Assembly: GCF_900166635.1 (NCBI RefSeq)
Contig: NZ_LT800497.1
Location: forward strand, 1,950,378 to 2,014,377
DNA length: 64,000 bases
Origin: Oceanobacillus timonensis
Lineage (GTDB): Bacteria > Bacillota > Bacilli > Bacillales > Amphibacillaceae
Direction of reading: 5' to 3'
Positions 25,667 through 34,932 of this stretch are shown piece after piece (the stretch's first letter is position 1; each line of letters starts with the position of its first letter). The notes beneath the pieces are model-generated. The model saw only the letters and a program-made list of their open reading frames with translations. It was not told the DNA's origin and did not search any database. A program made the position numbers and the translations under genes.

Positions 25667-27381
25667 AAGATCTCAGTCTGGTTATGAAAATGATGCTGAA
25701 AGAAAAAAAGGATATTCTTCTCTCTATCTTTTTTGGTTTTCTTGCCGGGGTGACAGCTGTTTCCTTGTTCGCGGCTAGCGGATATTTAATTTCACAAGCT
25801 GCTTTTGCACCGCCGATTTACACGTTAATGGTTCTGGTAGCCAGTGTGAAGCTGCTCGGAATTACGTCAGCTGTCAGCAGGTATGGGGAACGTTATTTTT
25901 CCCATCGCGGCACCTTTACAATCCTCAAAAATATTCGTTTGAAAGTATATGACCGGATCGAGCCGTTAGCAAACCGGATATTACAAAAATACCGGAGCGG
26001 AGATATTTTAGCCCGGATTGTCGGCGATGTGGAGAGCTTGCAGCATTTCTTTTTACGTGTGTTCTATCCGCCGGTTGTATTGGCAGCTGTTTTTATAGCT
26101 ACTATTTTCTTTACGTTGTATCTGTCTGTTGGTGTTGCGCTGACGATGATTGCTGGTACTGTTGTGGTGCTTTTTATTTTTCCATCTCTTTTTTATCTGT
26201 TTCAGAAAAAAACGGCAATATCGATGCGCGAAAAAAGAGGTGCATTGTCCTCTACATTTACAGATTATCTATACGGTTTCCGAGAATTGACTATTTTTCA
26301 GCAGGCTGAAAGCAAAAAACAACAGGTAAATCGGGATATGCACCAATATGAAGAGATGAAAGCAAAAGAAAATCGGCAGCTTGCTATCCGGGAAGCAATC
26401 GTTATATTCTTTTCCTTTTTCATTGCTGTGATTATCCTGGTGCAGGCAGGCTTTTATGTGGCAGAAGGGAATCTGGCAGGAACGCTGTTGGCAATGCTGT
26501 TTATGATTGCCATTACAGTATTTGAAGACGCGCCTTCCATGGCTGTACTTCCTGCGCATTTAGAAGAAAGTAAAGCTTCTTCTCAACGTCTGATGGACGT
26601 TTGGGAAAATGAAACACAAGCCGAAGCAGCTGTACATGAACTCGACACAGATGTCCCGATACATGTTGATTTTAAGGATGTTTCCATTCATTATCCAAAT
26701 GAAAGAAAAGCGGCCGTGCAACACGCCACCTTTCAAATAAAGCCTGGCAAAAATATTGCTATTGTTGGTCCAAGCGGTTCAGGAAAATCAACATTGATGC
26801 AGGCGTTGCTTACTTTTGCGCCAATACAATCTGGTCACATTTTCGTAAATGGGAAAGAATTAAGCACCATTGTTCCAGACAGTTTATGGAGACAAATGAA
26901 TGTATCCCTGCAGCACAATCACTTTTTTTATGGCAGTATGTATGAGAATTTACAGTTTGCGAATAAAGAAGCAACAACAGAAGCATGCCGGACAGCTTTG
27001 GATAAAGTCCAATTAGGTCATTTTTCTTTGGAAGATCAAGTGTTGGAAAAAGGGACGAACTTATCCGGCGGAGAAAAACAACGTCTGGCATTAGCACGTC
27101 TATTTCTTCGGGATGCTTCCATTTGGCTGCTGGATGAGCCGACTTCTTCTTTAGATGCAATTACGGAGCAGCAAATCATGGATGAAATTGAGCAAGCCAC
27201 AACATACCAGACCGTTGTCACCATCAGACATCGTTTAACAGGGTTAGAAAAGATGGATCAGATTATTGTGATGAACCATGGTGACATTGTAGAGCAGGGT
27301 ACTTATACGGAGTTGATGAAAAAAGAGCAAGGATATTTTAAGGCTATGAAAGAACTGGAAAATCAGCAGTTAGCTTTTTAA
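25663..27381 (+). CDS. cydC: Cytochrome bd assembly ABC transporter subunit CydC
   Basis: This 572-aa partner of CydD has six membrane helices followed by an ATPase domain with Walker [10 protein letters not shown], signature LSGGEKQR and Walker B IWLLDEPTSSLD. The switch segment reads VTIRHRL. Its ATG overlaps the cydD stop (ATGA), so the two subunits are translated in equal amounts. The gene ends just before a terminator shared with the converging cydABS operon. Confidence 0.92.
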   Translation: MKDLSLVMKMMLKEKKDILLSIFFGFLAGVTAVSLFAASGYLISQAAFAPPIYTLMVLVASVKLLGITSAVSRYGERYFSHRGTFTILKNIRLKVYDRIEPLANRILQKYRSGDILARIVGDVESLQHFFLRVFYPPVVLAAVFIATIFFTLYLSVGVALTMIAGTVVVLFIFPSLFYLFQKKTAISMREKRGALSSTFTDYLYGFRELTIFQQAESKKQQVNRDMHQYEEMKAKENRQLAIREAIVIFFSFFIAVIILVQAGFYVAEGNLAGTLLAMLFMIAITVFEDAPSMAVLPAHLEESKASSQRLMDVWENETQAEAAVHELDTDVPIHVDFKDVSIHYPNERKAAVQHATFQIKPGKNIAIVGPSGSGKSTLMQALLTFAPIQSGHIFVNGKELSTIVPDSLWRQMNVSLQHNHFFYGSMYENLQFANKEATTEACRTALDKVQLGHFSLEDQVLEKGTNLSGGEKQRLALARLFLRDASIWLLDEPTSSLDAITEQQIMDEIEQATTYQTVVTIRHRLTGLEKMDQIIVMNHGDIVEQGTYTELMKKEQGYFKAMKELENQQLAF

Positions 27382-27387
27382 CAAATG

Positions 27388-27435
27388 AAAATCCCGCACA
27401 TTGCTGAAAGTAACACAGCAATGTGCGGGATTTTT
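27388..27435. terminator. Bidirectional terminator between cydDC and cydABS
   Basis: AAAATCCCGCACATTGCTG pairs with CAGCAATGTGCGGGATTTTT around a 9-nt loop, with A and T runs on opposite sides. Confidence 0.9.
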
Positions 27436-27528
27436 CTATCTATCCTTTGCTGCAGCGACAAATGCAAAAACAATTGCTGCAATCAGGACAATAAAAGGAG
27501 CGATAAAAATCAGAAATTGATTGAACAT
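27436..27528 (-). CDS. cydS: Cytochrome bd small subunit CydS
   Basis: A 30-codon frame begins 4 nt after cydB on the same strand. The peptide starts MFNQFLIFIAPFIVL, continues as one hydrophobic helix and ends AAAKDR. Length, position after cydB, N-terminal FLIFIAP segment and positively charged end match the CydS peptide of Geobacillus cytochrome bd, which packs against CydA. The ribosome binding site AAAGGAAAG lies in the end of cydB. It would be missed by gene callers with a length cut-off. Confidence 0.8.
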   Translation of the reverse strand: MFNQFLIFIAPFIVLIAAIVFAFVAAAKDR

Positions 27529-27532
27529 ATCA

Positions 27533-28546
27533 TCACTTCTTTCCTTTAATATAGTTTTTATCAAACAAGAACAGCTTGAGTAATAAATAAAGTGACGGAA
27601 CAAGCAATGCCATCCCTAAGATAAAGACCACAATCAGTGATATAGCCATTGCCGGGTTGGTAAACCCTTCATGGATGCTGATATGCGGATACAACAGATA
27701 CGGATAGTGGGCGATACCGTAACCGAAGAAAGCAAAAGCAAATTGCCCGGTCAGAAACCAGAATGCAGTTCCGTAATTGCGGCGTTTCCAAATCAGTACA
27801 ACTGTAAATATCCATAGAATAAAGGAAATGGCGAACATCCACCATAGACTCAACAGGTTTTCAAAATGGGTTTCATTATGGAAATACAGTTCCACAATGA
27901 TTCCTGAAGCAGCAATAATCAAAGGAATAGACCAGCCTAATGCATATTTCCGCATTAAGTCTGTTGCGTCCTTATCTCCTGTTTCATTAGCATACCAGGT
28001 TAAGAACACGGCGGATATATAGAGAACAGCGACAAGACTCAATACGACAATCGACCAGGTTAACGGACTGAAGAACAATGCACTGTAATCTAAGACTGGA
28101 TTTCCATTTTCCATAAAGACAAAGCCGCCTTCTGAAATGGTAAGCACAATGGATAAAGAAGCAGGTATCAGCAGTCCGGATAAGCCATACATAATGGCAT
28201 ACCCTTTATGTCCCTGCTTTCCATAGGATTCAAATGCATAATAAGAACCACGGATGGCTAATAAAACTAAAGCCAGACTGCCCGGAACCAGCAGGATTGT
28301 TCCAAAGTAGTACGCCGTCTCCGGAAAGAAACCGACGATCCCGACAAAGAAAAATACAAAGAATACATTGGTAACCTCCCAAACAGGAGACAGATACCGC
28401 TGAATGATTTTAGAGAGAATATGCTGTTTTCCGGTAACGATACTATAGGCATTGAAAAAGCCTGCTCCGTAATCAATGGACCCAACAATAATGTAACCAA
28501 ATAAAAATAACCAGAGAACAGAAATACCGACGATTTCCATTATCAT
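27533..28546 (-). CDS. cydB: Cytochrome bd ubiquinol/menaquinol oxidase subunit II
   Basis: This 337-aa membrane subunit pairs with CydA in the quinol oxidase, which reduces O2 to water at high affinity without pumping protons. It begins with the family N-terminus (LWLFLFGYIIVGSIDYGAGFF) and continues with about eight helices. The start overlaps the cydA stop (ATGA). Together with the short CydA it resembles the YthB/CbdB type rather than the long E. coli type. Confidence 0.92.
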   Translation of the reverse strand: MIMEIVGISVLWLFLFGYIIVGSIDYGAGFFNAYSIVTGKQHILSKIIQRYLSPVWEVTNVFFVFFFVGIVGFFPETAYYFGTILLVPGSLALVLLAIRGSYYAFESYGKQGHKGYAIMYGLSGLLIPASLSIVLTISEGGFVFMENGNPVLDYSALFFSPLTWSIVVLSLVAVLYISAVFLTWYANETGDKDATDLMRKYALGWSIPLIIAASGIIVELYFHNETHFENLLSLWWMFAISFILWIFTVVLIWKRRNYGTAFWFLTGQFAFAFFGYGIAHYPYLLYPHISIHEGFTNPAMAISLIVVFILGMALLVPSLYLLLKLFLFDKNYIKGKK

Positions 28547-29886
28547 GATGGATCACCACCTTGCATGCGTTCTAAGTCCTTATCGACCGGGTTTTTCCGG
28601 AACATATGCGTTAATACGACAACCGTACCGACCCCGAGGATGAAATAAAGAACTGCGAATAACACAAACATCCAGCCGACATAGTCACTGGTTGTAGCGC
28701 CTTCTTCAATCGTCATCAGCCCTCTTAAAATCCAAGGCTGACGGCCTACTTCGGCCATCCACCAGCCCGCTTCAATGGCCAGGAAGGAAAGCGGTCCGCC
28801 TGCAACAATAAGCCAGCGATACCATGTTTTTTCAACAAAAGCCCATTTTCTCCGCATTCCAAACCAATAAAGCAGCGATAAGCCAATCATAAACATACCG
28901 ATGGTCACCATCGTGTCAAAGAAATAATGGATAACAAGCGGTGGCTGCTCGTCTGCAGGAAATTCTTCCAGTCCCGTTACTTCCGAGCCCGGGAATCCAT
29001 GTGCTAAGATGCTCAAAGCATAAGGAACGTGCAAGGCATATTGCGGTTCATTATTATCATCCAGAGCACCCCACATCACAAGTGGTGCTTCTGTTGATGT
29101 CTCAAAGTGCCATTCCGCAGCAGCCAGCTTTTCCGGTTGGTATTCTGCTAAGTATTTACCAGATAAATCACCGATTAAAGCTGTTGCAACTGCAAAGATT
29201 AAACCAATCTTCATGGCCATATGCAGTGATTTTTTATGATATTCCTGATTTTTCTTCTGAAGCAATCGGAATGCTGCAATCGCTGCAAACATAAAGGCAA
29301 TCGTCATATAAGCGGTAGACAGTACATGGGCAACTTTTGTCGGCATCGATAAGGTAAACATGGCAAGCAGCGGATTGGCGTTGACCAGGTCTCCTCCAAC
29401 AATATCGAAGCCTGCCGGACTGTTCATAAATGAATTCACGACAGTGATAAAATATGCCGACATTCCGCCGCCGACAGCTACTGGAATTAATAAAAGCAAA
29501 TGCTTTTTCGGATTGTCAAAACGATCCCAGGTATATAAATAAATTCCTAAGAAAATCGCTTCAAAGAAAAAGGCGAAAACTTCCATAAATAGCGGCATAG
29601 CAATGATGTTCCCCGCTAATTCCATAAAGCTTGGCCATAACAGGGATAATTGAAGCCCAATAGCTGTCCCTGTTACAACGCCGACAGCAACCGTAACGAC
29701 AAATCCTTTTGCCCAGCGCCTAGCCATCAACAAATAATGCGGATCATTGTTTTTGATGCCGATCCACTGTGCGATCATAATCATTAGCGGAACACCGACA
29801 CCAATGGTGGCATAAATAATATGAAATGATAATGTCAACAGCGTAAGCATTCTACTGGCAAATGCCGGATCTTCAAATAACGTCAT
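28543..29886 (-). CDS. cydA: Cytochrome bd ubiquinol/menaquinol oxidase subunit I
   Basis: This 447-aa subunit carries the three hemes and the quinol site. Visible landmarks are the N-terminal His in LTLSFHIIYATIG, the His in TKVAHVLSTAYMTIAF, and the GRQPW signature in AEVGRQPWILRGLMT near residue 385. The Q-loop between helices 6 and 7 is short, as in the CioA/YthA/CbdA branch. AAAGGAGG precedes the start. It is first of cydA-cydB-cydS and follows the NRDE gene by 65 nt. I saw no Rex box in that gap. Confidence 0.93.
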   Translation of the reverse strand: MTLFEDPAFASRMLTLLTLSFHIIYATIGVGVPLMIMIAQWIGIKNNDPHYLLMARRWAKGFVVTVAVGVVTGTAIGLQLSLLWPSFMELAGNIIAMPLFMEVFAFFFEAIFLGIYLYTWDRFDNPKKHLLLLIPVAVGGGMSAYFITVVNSFMNSPAGFDIVGGDLVNANPLLAMFTLSMPTKVAHVLSTAYMTIAFMFAAIAAFRLLQKKNQEYHKKSLHMAMKIGLIFAVATALIGDLSGKYLAEYQPEKLAAAEWHFETSTEAPLVMWGALDDNNEPQYALHVPYALSILAHGFPGSEVTGLEEFPADEQPPLVIHYFFDTMVTIGMFMIGLSLLYWFGMRRKWAFVEKTWYRWLIVAGGPLSFLAIEAGWWMAEVGRQPWILRGLMTIEEGATTSDYVGWMFVLFAVLYFILGVGTVVVLTHMFRKNPVDKDLERMQGGDPS

Positions 29887-29951
29887 AGGTCAGCCTCCTT
29901 TACGCATTTTTTAATCTGCCTATATTTTTAACATTCCCTTTGACCAGATAA

Positions 29952-30716
29952 TTAATCTGATGGAAGAGAAAATTCATATTGCTGCAACGTATCTTCCTTA
30001 TCATATGTTTTTTCAACAAAAGTCAGATTATGATCATAATCGATAAGTAAAATCGTCGATGCTCTGGTTCCATAATCCGGTGTGTCAATGAAAATAGAAG
30101 ATAGTGCTTTTTCTAAATCCTTATCAACTCCTGTCTGTGGTAAATAATGATTATCTGCCTGTGTCTTATCTTTTAACAGCGGCCATAAATCTTCTGTTCT
30201 TAGGTCTGTATGAGACTGCAGATAATTAGCCAGACCGCTTTTTGAACGCTCAACCTTTGGCCAAGGTGTGTTCAATGTGTCGTTACTTAATCCATGTATT
30301 CCAGCTTCTATCTGAATGCCCTGATTATACACATTATTATAGTGATACAGGGAATCTTTGTCACCGAAAAGAAGGTTATATCCTGCATAGTTATGACGAT
30401 TTTTTGAAAGCTGATGTAAAAACGCTTCATTGCCATTATTCTGTAACAAAAAATGTACCGGTAATTCCCCGCGGGAAAATTTCTTTGCTTCCGGGAGAGA
30501 AGGGTCACGGAAATTAGTTACTGCTGCAAATTTTCCCTGTTTTGAAACGGCCAGCCATGTTCCGGACTGCAGTAAATCTCTTCCGCCCAGTATATCGGGT
30601 TTGTCCTTCCAAAATGTGGCTGGGAGTGTTGGCCTCCGGTAAAATTCATCCCGATTGCTCAGTAAAATAAATTTATATTTTGGATGTTGTTGATAAGCAA
30701 AAGTAATTAAACACAT
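29952..30716 (-). CDS. NRDE-family (TANGO2-like) protein
   Basis: This 254-aa protein starts MCLITFAYQ and has the name-giving SNRDEFYRRPTLPA (about residues 20-33), plus GGRDLLQSGTWLAVSKQGKFAAVTNFR. If Met1 is removed, Cys2 would be an Ntn-type nucleophile, a common reading for this family. Human TANGO2 and bacterial HtpC-like relatives are linked to heme trafficking. That would suit its position directly upstream of cytochrome bd genes on the same strand, but this is inference. The start at 30716 is 12 nt from GGAGG, a long spacing; the in-frame ATG at 30728 directly abuts it. Confidence 0.8.
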   Translation of the reverse strand: MCLITFAYQQHPKYKFILLSNRDEFYRRPTLPATFWKDKPDILGGRDLLQSGTWLAVSKQGKFAAVTNFRDPSLPEAKKFSRGELPVHFLLQNNGNEAFLHQLSKNRHNYAGYNLLFGDKDSLYHYNNVYNQGIQIEAGIHGLSNDTLNTPWPKVERSKSGLANYLQSHTDLRTEDLWPLLKDKTQADNHYLPQTGVDKDLEKALSSIFIDTPDYGTRASTILLIDYDHNLTFVEKTYDKEDTLQQYEFSLPSD

Positions 30717-30866
30717 AGTATGTAACATCCTCCTTCTGATGATGTTGATTCACTTTTTGAAAGTGGCGCTAATACGATTTTTAAAGTATATTTGTTGTCT
30801 CCAGTATACTTTTCTGATATTTTAGAATCAATATGCATGTTTTTGAAAAGAAGACAGCATTACCGG

Positions 30867-30895
30867 TTGACAAAGTGAAGATTTCTGACGATAAT
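30867..30895 (+). promoter_or_regulatory. Promoter of the proBA T-box transcript
   Basis: TTGACA (30867-30872), a 17-nt spacer and GATAAT (30890-30895). Confidence 0.8.
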
Positions 30896-30899
30896 AAAT

Positions 30900-31215
30900 A
30901 TCAATCATATTGAATCTTAGAACGTTATGGAAGGACTAGTAAGTAAGCTATCACAATGTCAGAGATGGAATCAGAGGATAGACTGTAAATAGGAAAAGCT
31001 GTTTTCTTGTTTGCATTTATCCAGAGCTGGAAGATTCCTCATTGCTGATTTACTGAACCTGCCTTCATCAGTCTTATGCAAACATAAGCGTTTTCCAGAC
31101 GTTATCTTGGAAAAAGTGAAATGCGATTTTTAACATCGTATTTAAGTTGTGGTGGTACCGCGGAAGTAAACTCTTTCGTCCCTTCGTTTTAGGAGGGATG
31201 AGGGAGTTTTTTTAT
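30900..31215 (+). promoter_or_regulatory. T-box leader of proBA (predicted tRNA-Pro sensor)
   Basis: A leader of about 315 nt precedes proB. The hallmark T-box GGTGGTACCGCGG is at 31151-31163. It is followed by a terminator (AACTCTTTCGTCCCT with AGGGATGAGGGAGTT, then TTTTTTT, about 31168-31215) that can be replaced by the antiterminator when uncharged tRNA binds. Stem I contains an AGAGA bulge near 30963. A CCT at 31058-31060 is a plausible proline specifier codon, but I could not place the specifier loop with certainty. Confidence 0.88.
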
Positions 31216-31256
31216 TGATGGGGAAATGTTGTTAGAGCGGGAAAGGAGGAATAACG

Positions 31257-32375
31257 ATGGCAGCAAAGCGTATTGTCGTAAAAATAGGGAGCAGTTCGTT
31301 AACCAATACACACGGAGAAATTGATAAAGAGCAGCTGGAAGATCATGTGCACGCGCTGGCATTATTACATGAGCGTAATATGGAAGTTATCTTGGTTTCC
31401 TCCGGAGCAATAGCTGCGGGATTTAAACAATTAGGCTATTCTTCCAGACCAGTTACACAAAAAGGAAAACAAGCAGCTGCGGCAGTTGGACAGGGGCTGC
31501 TGATTCAGACCTATATGGAAAAATTAAAAGCATACGATATTACCGCTGCCCAAATTCTTCTTACCAGAAGTGATTTCTCTGACCAGGGAAGATATCGAAA
31601 TGCGTATGCGACGATGGAAGAATTACTGGAGCGGCGGGTCATTCCGATTATTAATGAAAATGATACCATCGCGATTGACGAGCTCACGTTTGGAGATAAT
31701 GATATGCTTTCCGCTTTAGTAGGCGGCTTCATTCATGCCGATCATTTAGTGCTGTTAACTGATATTAACGGGATATATGATAAAAATCCAAATAAACATC
31801 CTGACGCCGTCCGGTATGATCATTTAATGAAACTCAGTGAAGAATTAATTGAACAGACAGATGCAACAGGCTCCAAGGTAGGTACAGGCGGAATGAAATC
31901 CAAACTGATGGCTGCTAAGATGGCATCTTCTGTCGGAATTCCGGTATTTATCGGACGCGGTCACGGGAAAGAGAAGCTGGCTGCTATTTTAGACGGTCAA
32001 GGAGATGGCACCTATATTGATAGCGAAAGAAAAGTGCATCTGCCCGCGAATAAGCAGTGGATTTCGCTGCATTCGCATTTAGAAGGGCGTGTCGTTATTG
32101 ACGGAGGAGCAGAAAATGCATTAATGCATCACGGCAGCAGTTTACTTTCTCCAGGCATTACCGCAGTAGAAGGTTATTTTGCCCGAGGGGATGTTGTGGA
32201 AGTCTACGGAAATTCCGGATTATTAGGGAGAGGACAAGTAAAATGTTCCTCTGAAGAATTAGAAGCTGTTATGAAATTACGTGAATCTACGTACATCCAG
32301 ACAGTACCAACGATTGAAGTGATCCACCGTGACAAATGGGTATCATTTGCGACAATGAAAGGAGAATTAACATGA
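31257..32375 (+). CDS. proB: Glutamate 5-kinase
   Basis: This enzyme phosphorylates glutamate, the first step of proline synthesis (also important for osmoprotection in salt-tolerant Bacillaceae). The 372-aa protein has the amino-acid kinase domain (VVKIGSSSLTN, VSSGAIAAGF, PIINENDTIA, GDNDMLSALV, TDINGIYDKNPN, GTGGMKSKLMAA) and a C-terminal PUA domain (from about residue 275). GGAGG lies 7 nt before the ATG. It overlaps proA by 4 nt and is controlled by the T-box leader. Confidence 0.96.
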   Translation: MAAKRIVVKIGSSSLTNTHGEIDKEQLEDHVHALALLHERNMEVILVSSGAIAAGFKQLGYSSRPVTQKGKQAAAAVGQGLLIQTYMEKLKAYDITAAQILLTRSDFSDQGRYRNAYATMEELLERRVIPIINENDTIAIDELTFGDNDMLSALVGGFIHADHLVLLTDINGIYDKNPNKHPDAVRYDHLMKLSEELIEQTDATGSKVGTGGMKSKLMAAKMASSVGIPVFIGRGHGKEKLAAILDGQGDGTYIDSERKVHLPANKQWISLHSHLEGRVVIDGGAENALMHHGSSLLSPGITAVEGYFARGDVVEVYGNSGLLGRGQVKCSSEELEAVMKLRESTYIQTVPTIEVIHRDKWVSFATMKGELT

Positions 32376-33619
32376 GTGAAGTCATTGAAAAAGGGAAACT
32401 TGCCAAGAAAGCCAGCTATCAAATCGGAACATGCACAACAAAAGAAAAGAATGAAGCATTAGCAAAAATTTCTGAAGGGTTAAGGGAAAATCAGAAAGCG
32501 ATTCTTGCTGCCAATCAACTGGATATTCAGGCCGGCAAAGAAAAAGGGCTGTCTGCGTCTATTCTTGACCGGGTGGAATTAACGAAAGAACGGATTACAG
32601 ATATTGCGGATGCTATTTTACAAGTGATTGATTTAACAGATCCAATTGGCGAAGTACTGGAAACCATTGAGAAGGATAACGGGCTCGTGATTAATAATAC
32701 CCGGGTTCCCATCGGCGTTGTCGGTATGATTTATGAAGCAAGACCCAATGTCACCGTTGATGCAGCAGCACTTGCGGTGAAAACAGGGAATGCTATTATC
32801 TTGCGCGGCAGCTCCTCTGCGATTCATTCTAATTTAGCGATTGTCAAAGTCATTCATAAAGCGTTGGCAGATAGTGCCGTTATTCCGGATGCGATTCAGT
32901 TAATTGAAGATACGAGCAGGGAAACGGCAAGTGAATTATTCCGATTAAATGACTATTTGGATGTGCTTATTCCGCGTGGAGGAAAGACGCTTATTGATAC
33001 TGTCGTCAGAGAATCACGTGTACCGGTAATTGAAACGGGCGCCGGTAATTGTCACGTTTATATCGATGACTCCGCAAATCTGGAAATGGCAAAAGCAATT
33101 ACCTTAAATGCCAAACTGCAGCGTCCATCTGTTTGTAATGCGATTGAGTCGCTGTTGGTTCAGTCCGATTGGTTTGACAAATATGGAGAGGATATCATTG
33201 CTGCTTTAGTTGAAAAAGGTGTTACAGTCCATGGCGATGCCCAAGTAGTAGAAAAAGTGCCTTTTGTGCAAGAAGCAACTAACGCCGATTGGGGAACAGA
33301 GTATCTTGGCCTGGAAATCAGTGTGAAAATTGTTGCAGATGTTTATGAAGCAATCGACCATATTAATACGTATGGTACCAAACATTCGGAAGCCATTATT
33401 ACCGAAACAGCTGATCATGCTGCAATTTTTAAGCAAAAAGTGGATGCAACAACTGTATACCATAATGCATCAACCCGCTTTACCGATGGCTTTGAGTTTG
33501 GTTTTGGAGCGGAAATCGGCATCAGCACACAAAAACTGCATGCAAGAGGTCCAATGGGCTTAAAAGCATTAACATCGAATAAATTTATTGTTTCCGGTGA
33601 TGGACAGATACGAGAATAA
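32372..33619 (+). CDS. proA: Gamma-glutamyl phosphate reductase
   Basis: This 415-aa cytoplasmic enzyme reduces glutamyl 5-phosphate to glutamate semialdehyde with NADPH. It is an aldehyde-dehydrogenase relative with IGVVGMIYEARPNVTVDAAALA, the catalytic Cys in LQRPSVCNAIESLL, and the family end ISTQKLHARGPMGLKALTSNKFIVSGDGQIRE. The ATG at 32372 overlaps the proB stop and follows AAAGGAG by 7 nt. No proI/proC gene follows. Confidence 0.96.
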   Translation: MSEVIEKGKLAKKASYQIGTCTTKEKNEALAKISEGLRENQKAILAANQLDIQAGKEKGLSASILDRVELTKERITDIADAILQVIDLTDPIGEVLETIEKDNGLVINNTRVPIGVVGMIYEARPNVTVDAAALAVKTGNAIILRGSSSAIHSNLAIVKVIHKALADSAVIPDAIQLIEDTSRETASELFRLNDYLDVLIPRGGKTLIDTVVRESRVPVIETGAGNCHVYIDDSANLEMAKAITLNAKLQRPSVCNAIESLLVQSDWFDKYGEDIIAALVEKGVTVHGDAQVVEKVPFVQEATNADWGTEYLGLEISVKIVADVYEAIDHINTYGTKHSEAIITETADHAAIFKQKVDATTVYHNASTRFTDGFEFGFGAEIGISTQKLHARGPMGLKALTSNKFIVSGDGQIRE

Positions 33620-33652
33620 ATGAAATGCATCATGAAATAACAGATATTTTAT

Positions 33653-33685
33653 TCAGGCTGTCGAGGGTCTCCCCCGGCAGCCTGA
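33653..33685 (+). terminator. Hairpin after proBA, probable terminator
   Basis: TCAGGCTG and CAGCCTGA close a G/C-rich hairpin. It lacks a good T run (GCTGTTGTTT follows), so termination may be partial. Confidence 0.5.
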
Positions 33686-33739
33686 GCTGTTGTTTCATAA
33701 CGGATTCTCCCCATGTAATCTTGTCCAGCTGATAGAGGA

Positions 33740-33886
33740 TGTTCAAAAAGACCAATAAAAATGACACGGCGAATTTCTGCGTTGACCTGCTTTTTCCGAT
33801 ACTCACGTATTATAAAGCATACGCTCCGTTCGTAAAAAACAGGTCGCCTTGAACTTCTTGGTCCTATTTATCGGACTTTTTGAACA
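33740..33886. repeat. MITE-like repeat with inverted ends
   Basis: The left end TGTTCAAAAAGACCAATAAA and the right end TTTATCGGACTTTTTGAACA are imperfect inverted repeats. They bound about 147 bp with no coding capacity. The interior (GAATTTCTGCGTTGACCTGC and following) shows no gene. The structure is that of a small non-autonomous element; I recall similar sequences in other Bacillaceae. No target duplication was identified. Confidence 0.55.
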
Positions 33887-33969
33887 CGCACTGATAAGTT
33901 TTGTTTTGCAAATACTTCAAATAGCGATAAAATAAAAGTGTAGATGTTTGCAGAAAAGAGAGGTCTGAC

Positions 33970-34926
33970 ATGTTAGAGCAAATGACAGATGATATTTACC
34001 GTCTCGTTGTCCGTTTCAAGGGAGCGATGGGAGAGGTGAACAGTTATCTTATTCAAGGAGATAACGGCTATACCGTTATTGATACAGGTATTCATGCACC
34101 TGAAACGAAAGCATTTTGGGAACGTGTATTGAGTCATTATAAAATAGAAAAGCTTGTGCTGACGCATACGCATGAGGATCATATCGGCTTAGCGCGGTGG
34201 TTTCAAGAAATATATGAAATTCCTGTGTATGTATCCCGGCGCGGCTATGAAGAAATGCGTAAAGGAAGAGATGCAAAAGCACGAAAAAATCGGATAAAAC
34301 GTTTAATAAAAAAACACGGAGCGCCGCCAATTCCTATAAAAATAAAAGATGAATCTCCTATCTTTAAATTTGAACCGGACGGTTTTTTTGATGACAATGA
34401 TGAAATAATGCTTGGTAACCGGTTGTACCAGACAATATGGACACCTGGCCACGCACCGGATCATTACTGTTTCTACCAGCCGGAAACAGAAGTGATGATT
34501 ATCGGCGATCATGTGTTAAACCATCTTTCCCCGGTAATTGGGCTGTGGATGGGAGAAGAATATAATCCGCTAAAAGATTATTTGAAGGCATTGGATGGAT
34601 TGAAAGACTATCAGGTTCGGCTGGCATTGCCTGGTCATGGTGATCGGATTGAAAATCTGGATGAACGGATAACCGATATATCCCGTCGTCACCAAAAACG
34701 GCTGGAGCAATTACTGGAATTGATGGCAGAAGATGAAATGACTGCTTTTAAATTAACGACAAAAGCATATGGACCAATGAAAAACACGGCTTTTGCAAGT
34801 CAGTTTATGGCTACCCTGACAAGATTGATTTATTTGGAAGAACAGTCAAAAGTGAAAGTGCAGACCAAAAAAGGGAAGAACTATTACGGACTTCCTGCAA
34901 CAGATTTACAAGCTATTAGGAGCTGA
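33970..34926 (+). CDS. Metallo-beta-lactamase-fold hydrolase
   Basis: This 318-aa protein has the di-zinc site motifs in order: LTHTHEDHIGLA (HxHxDH, residues 64-75), TPGHAPDHYCF, MIIGDHVL and LPGHGDRI. A C-terminal helical/winged region (about residues 235-318) follows, as in the RNase Z/LACTB2-like YflN branch. Substrate is unknown. AGAGAGGTC lies before the ATG. The exonuclease gene follows after 6 nt, so the two form an operon, which hints at nucleic-acid or nucleotide turnover but does not prove it. Confidence 0.85.
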   Translation: MLEQMTDDIYRLVVRFKGAMGEVNSYLIQGDNGYTVIDTGIHAPETKAFWERVLSHYKIEKLVLTHTHEDHIGLARWFQEIYEIPVYVSRRGYEEMRKGRDAKARKNRIKRLIKKHGAPPIPIKIKDESPIFKFEPDGFFDDNDEIMLGNRLYQTIWTPGHAPDHYCFYQPETEVMIIGDHVLNHLSPVIGLWMGEEYNPLKDYLKALDGLKDYQVRLALPGHGDRIENLDERITDISRRHQKRLEQLLELMAEDEMTAFKLTTKAYGPMKNTAFASQFMATLTRLIYLEEQSKVKVQTKKGKNYYGLPATDLQAIRS

Positions 34927-34932
34927 TAATAG

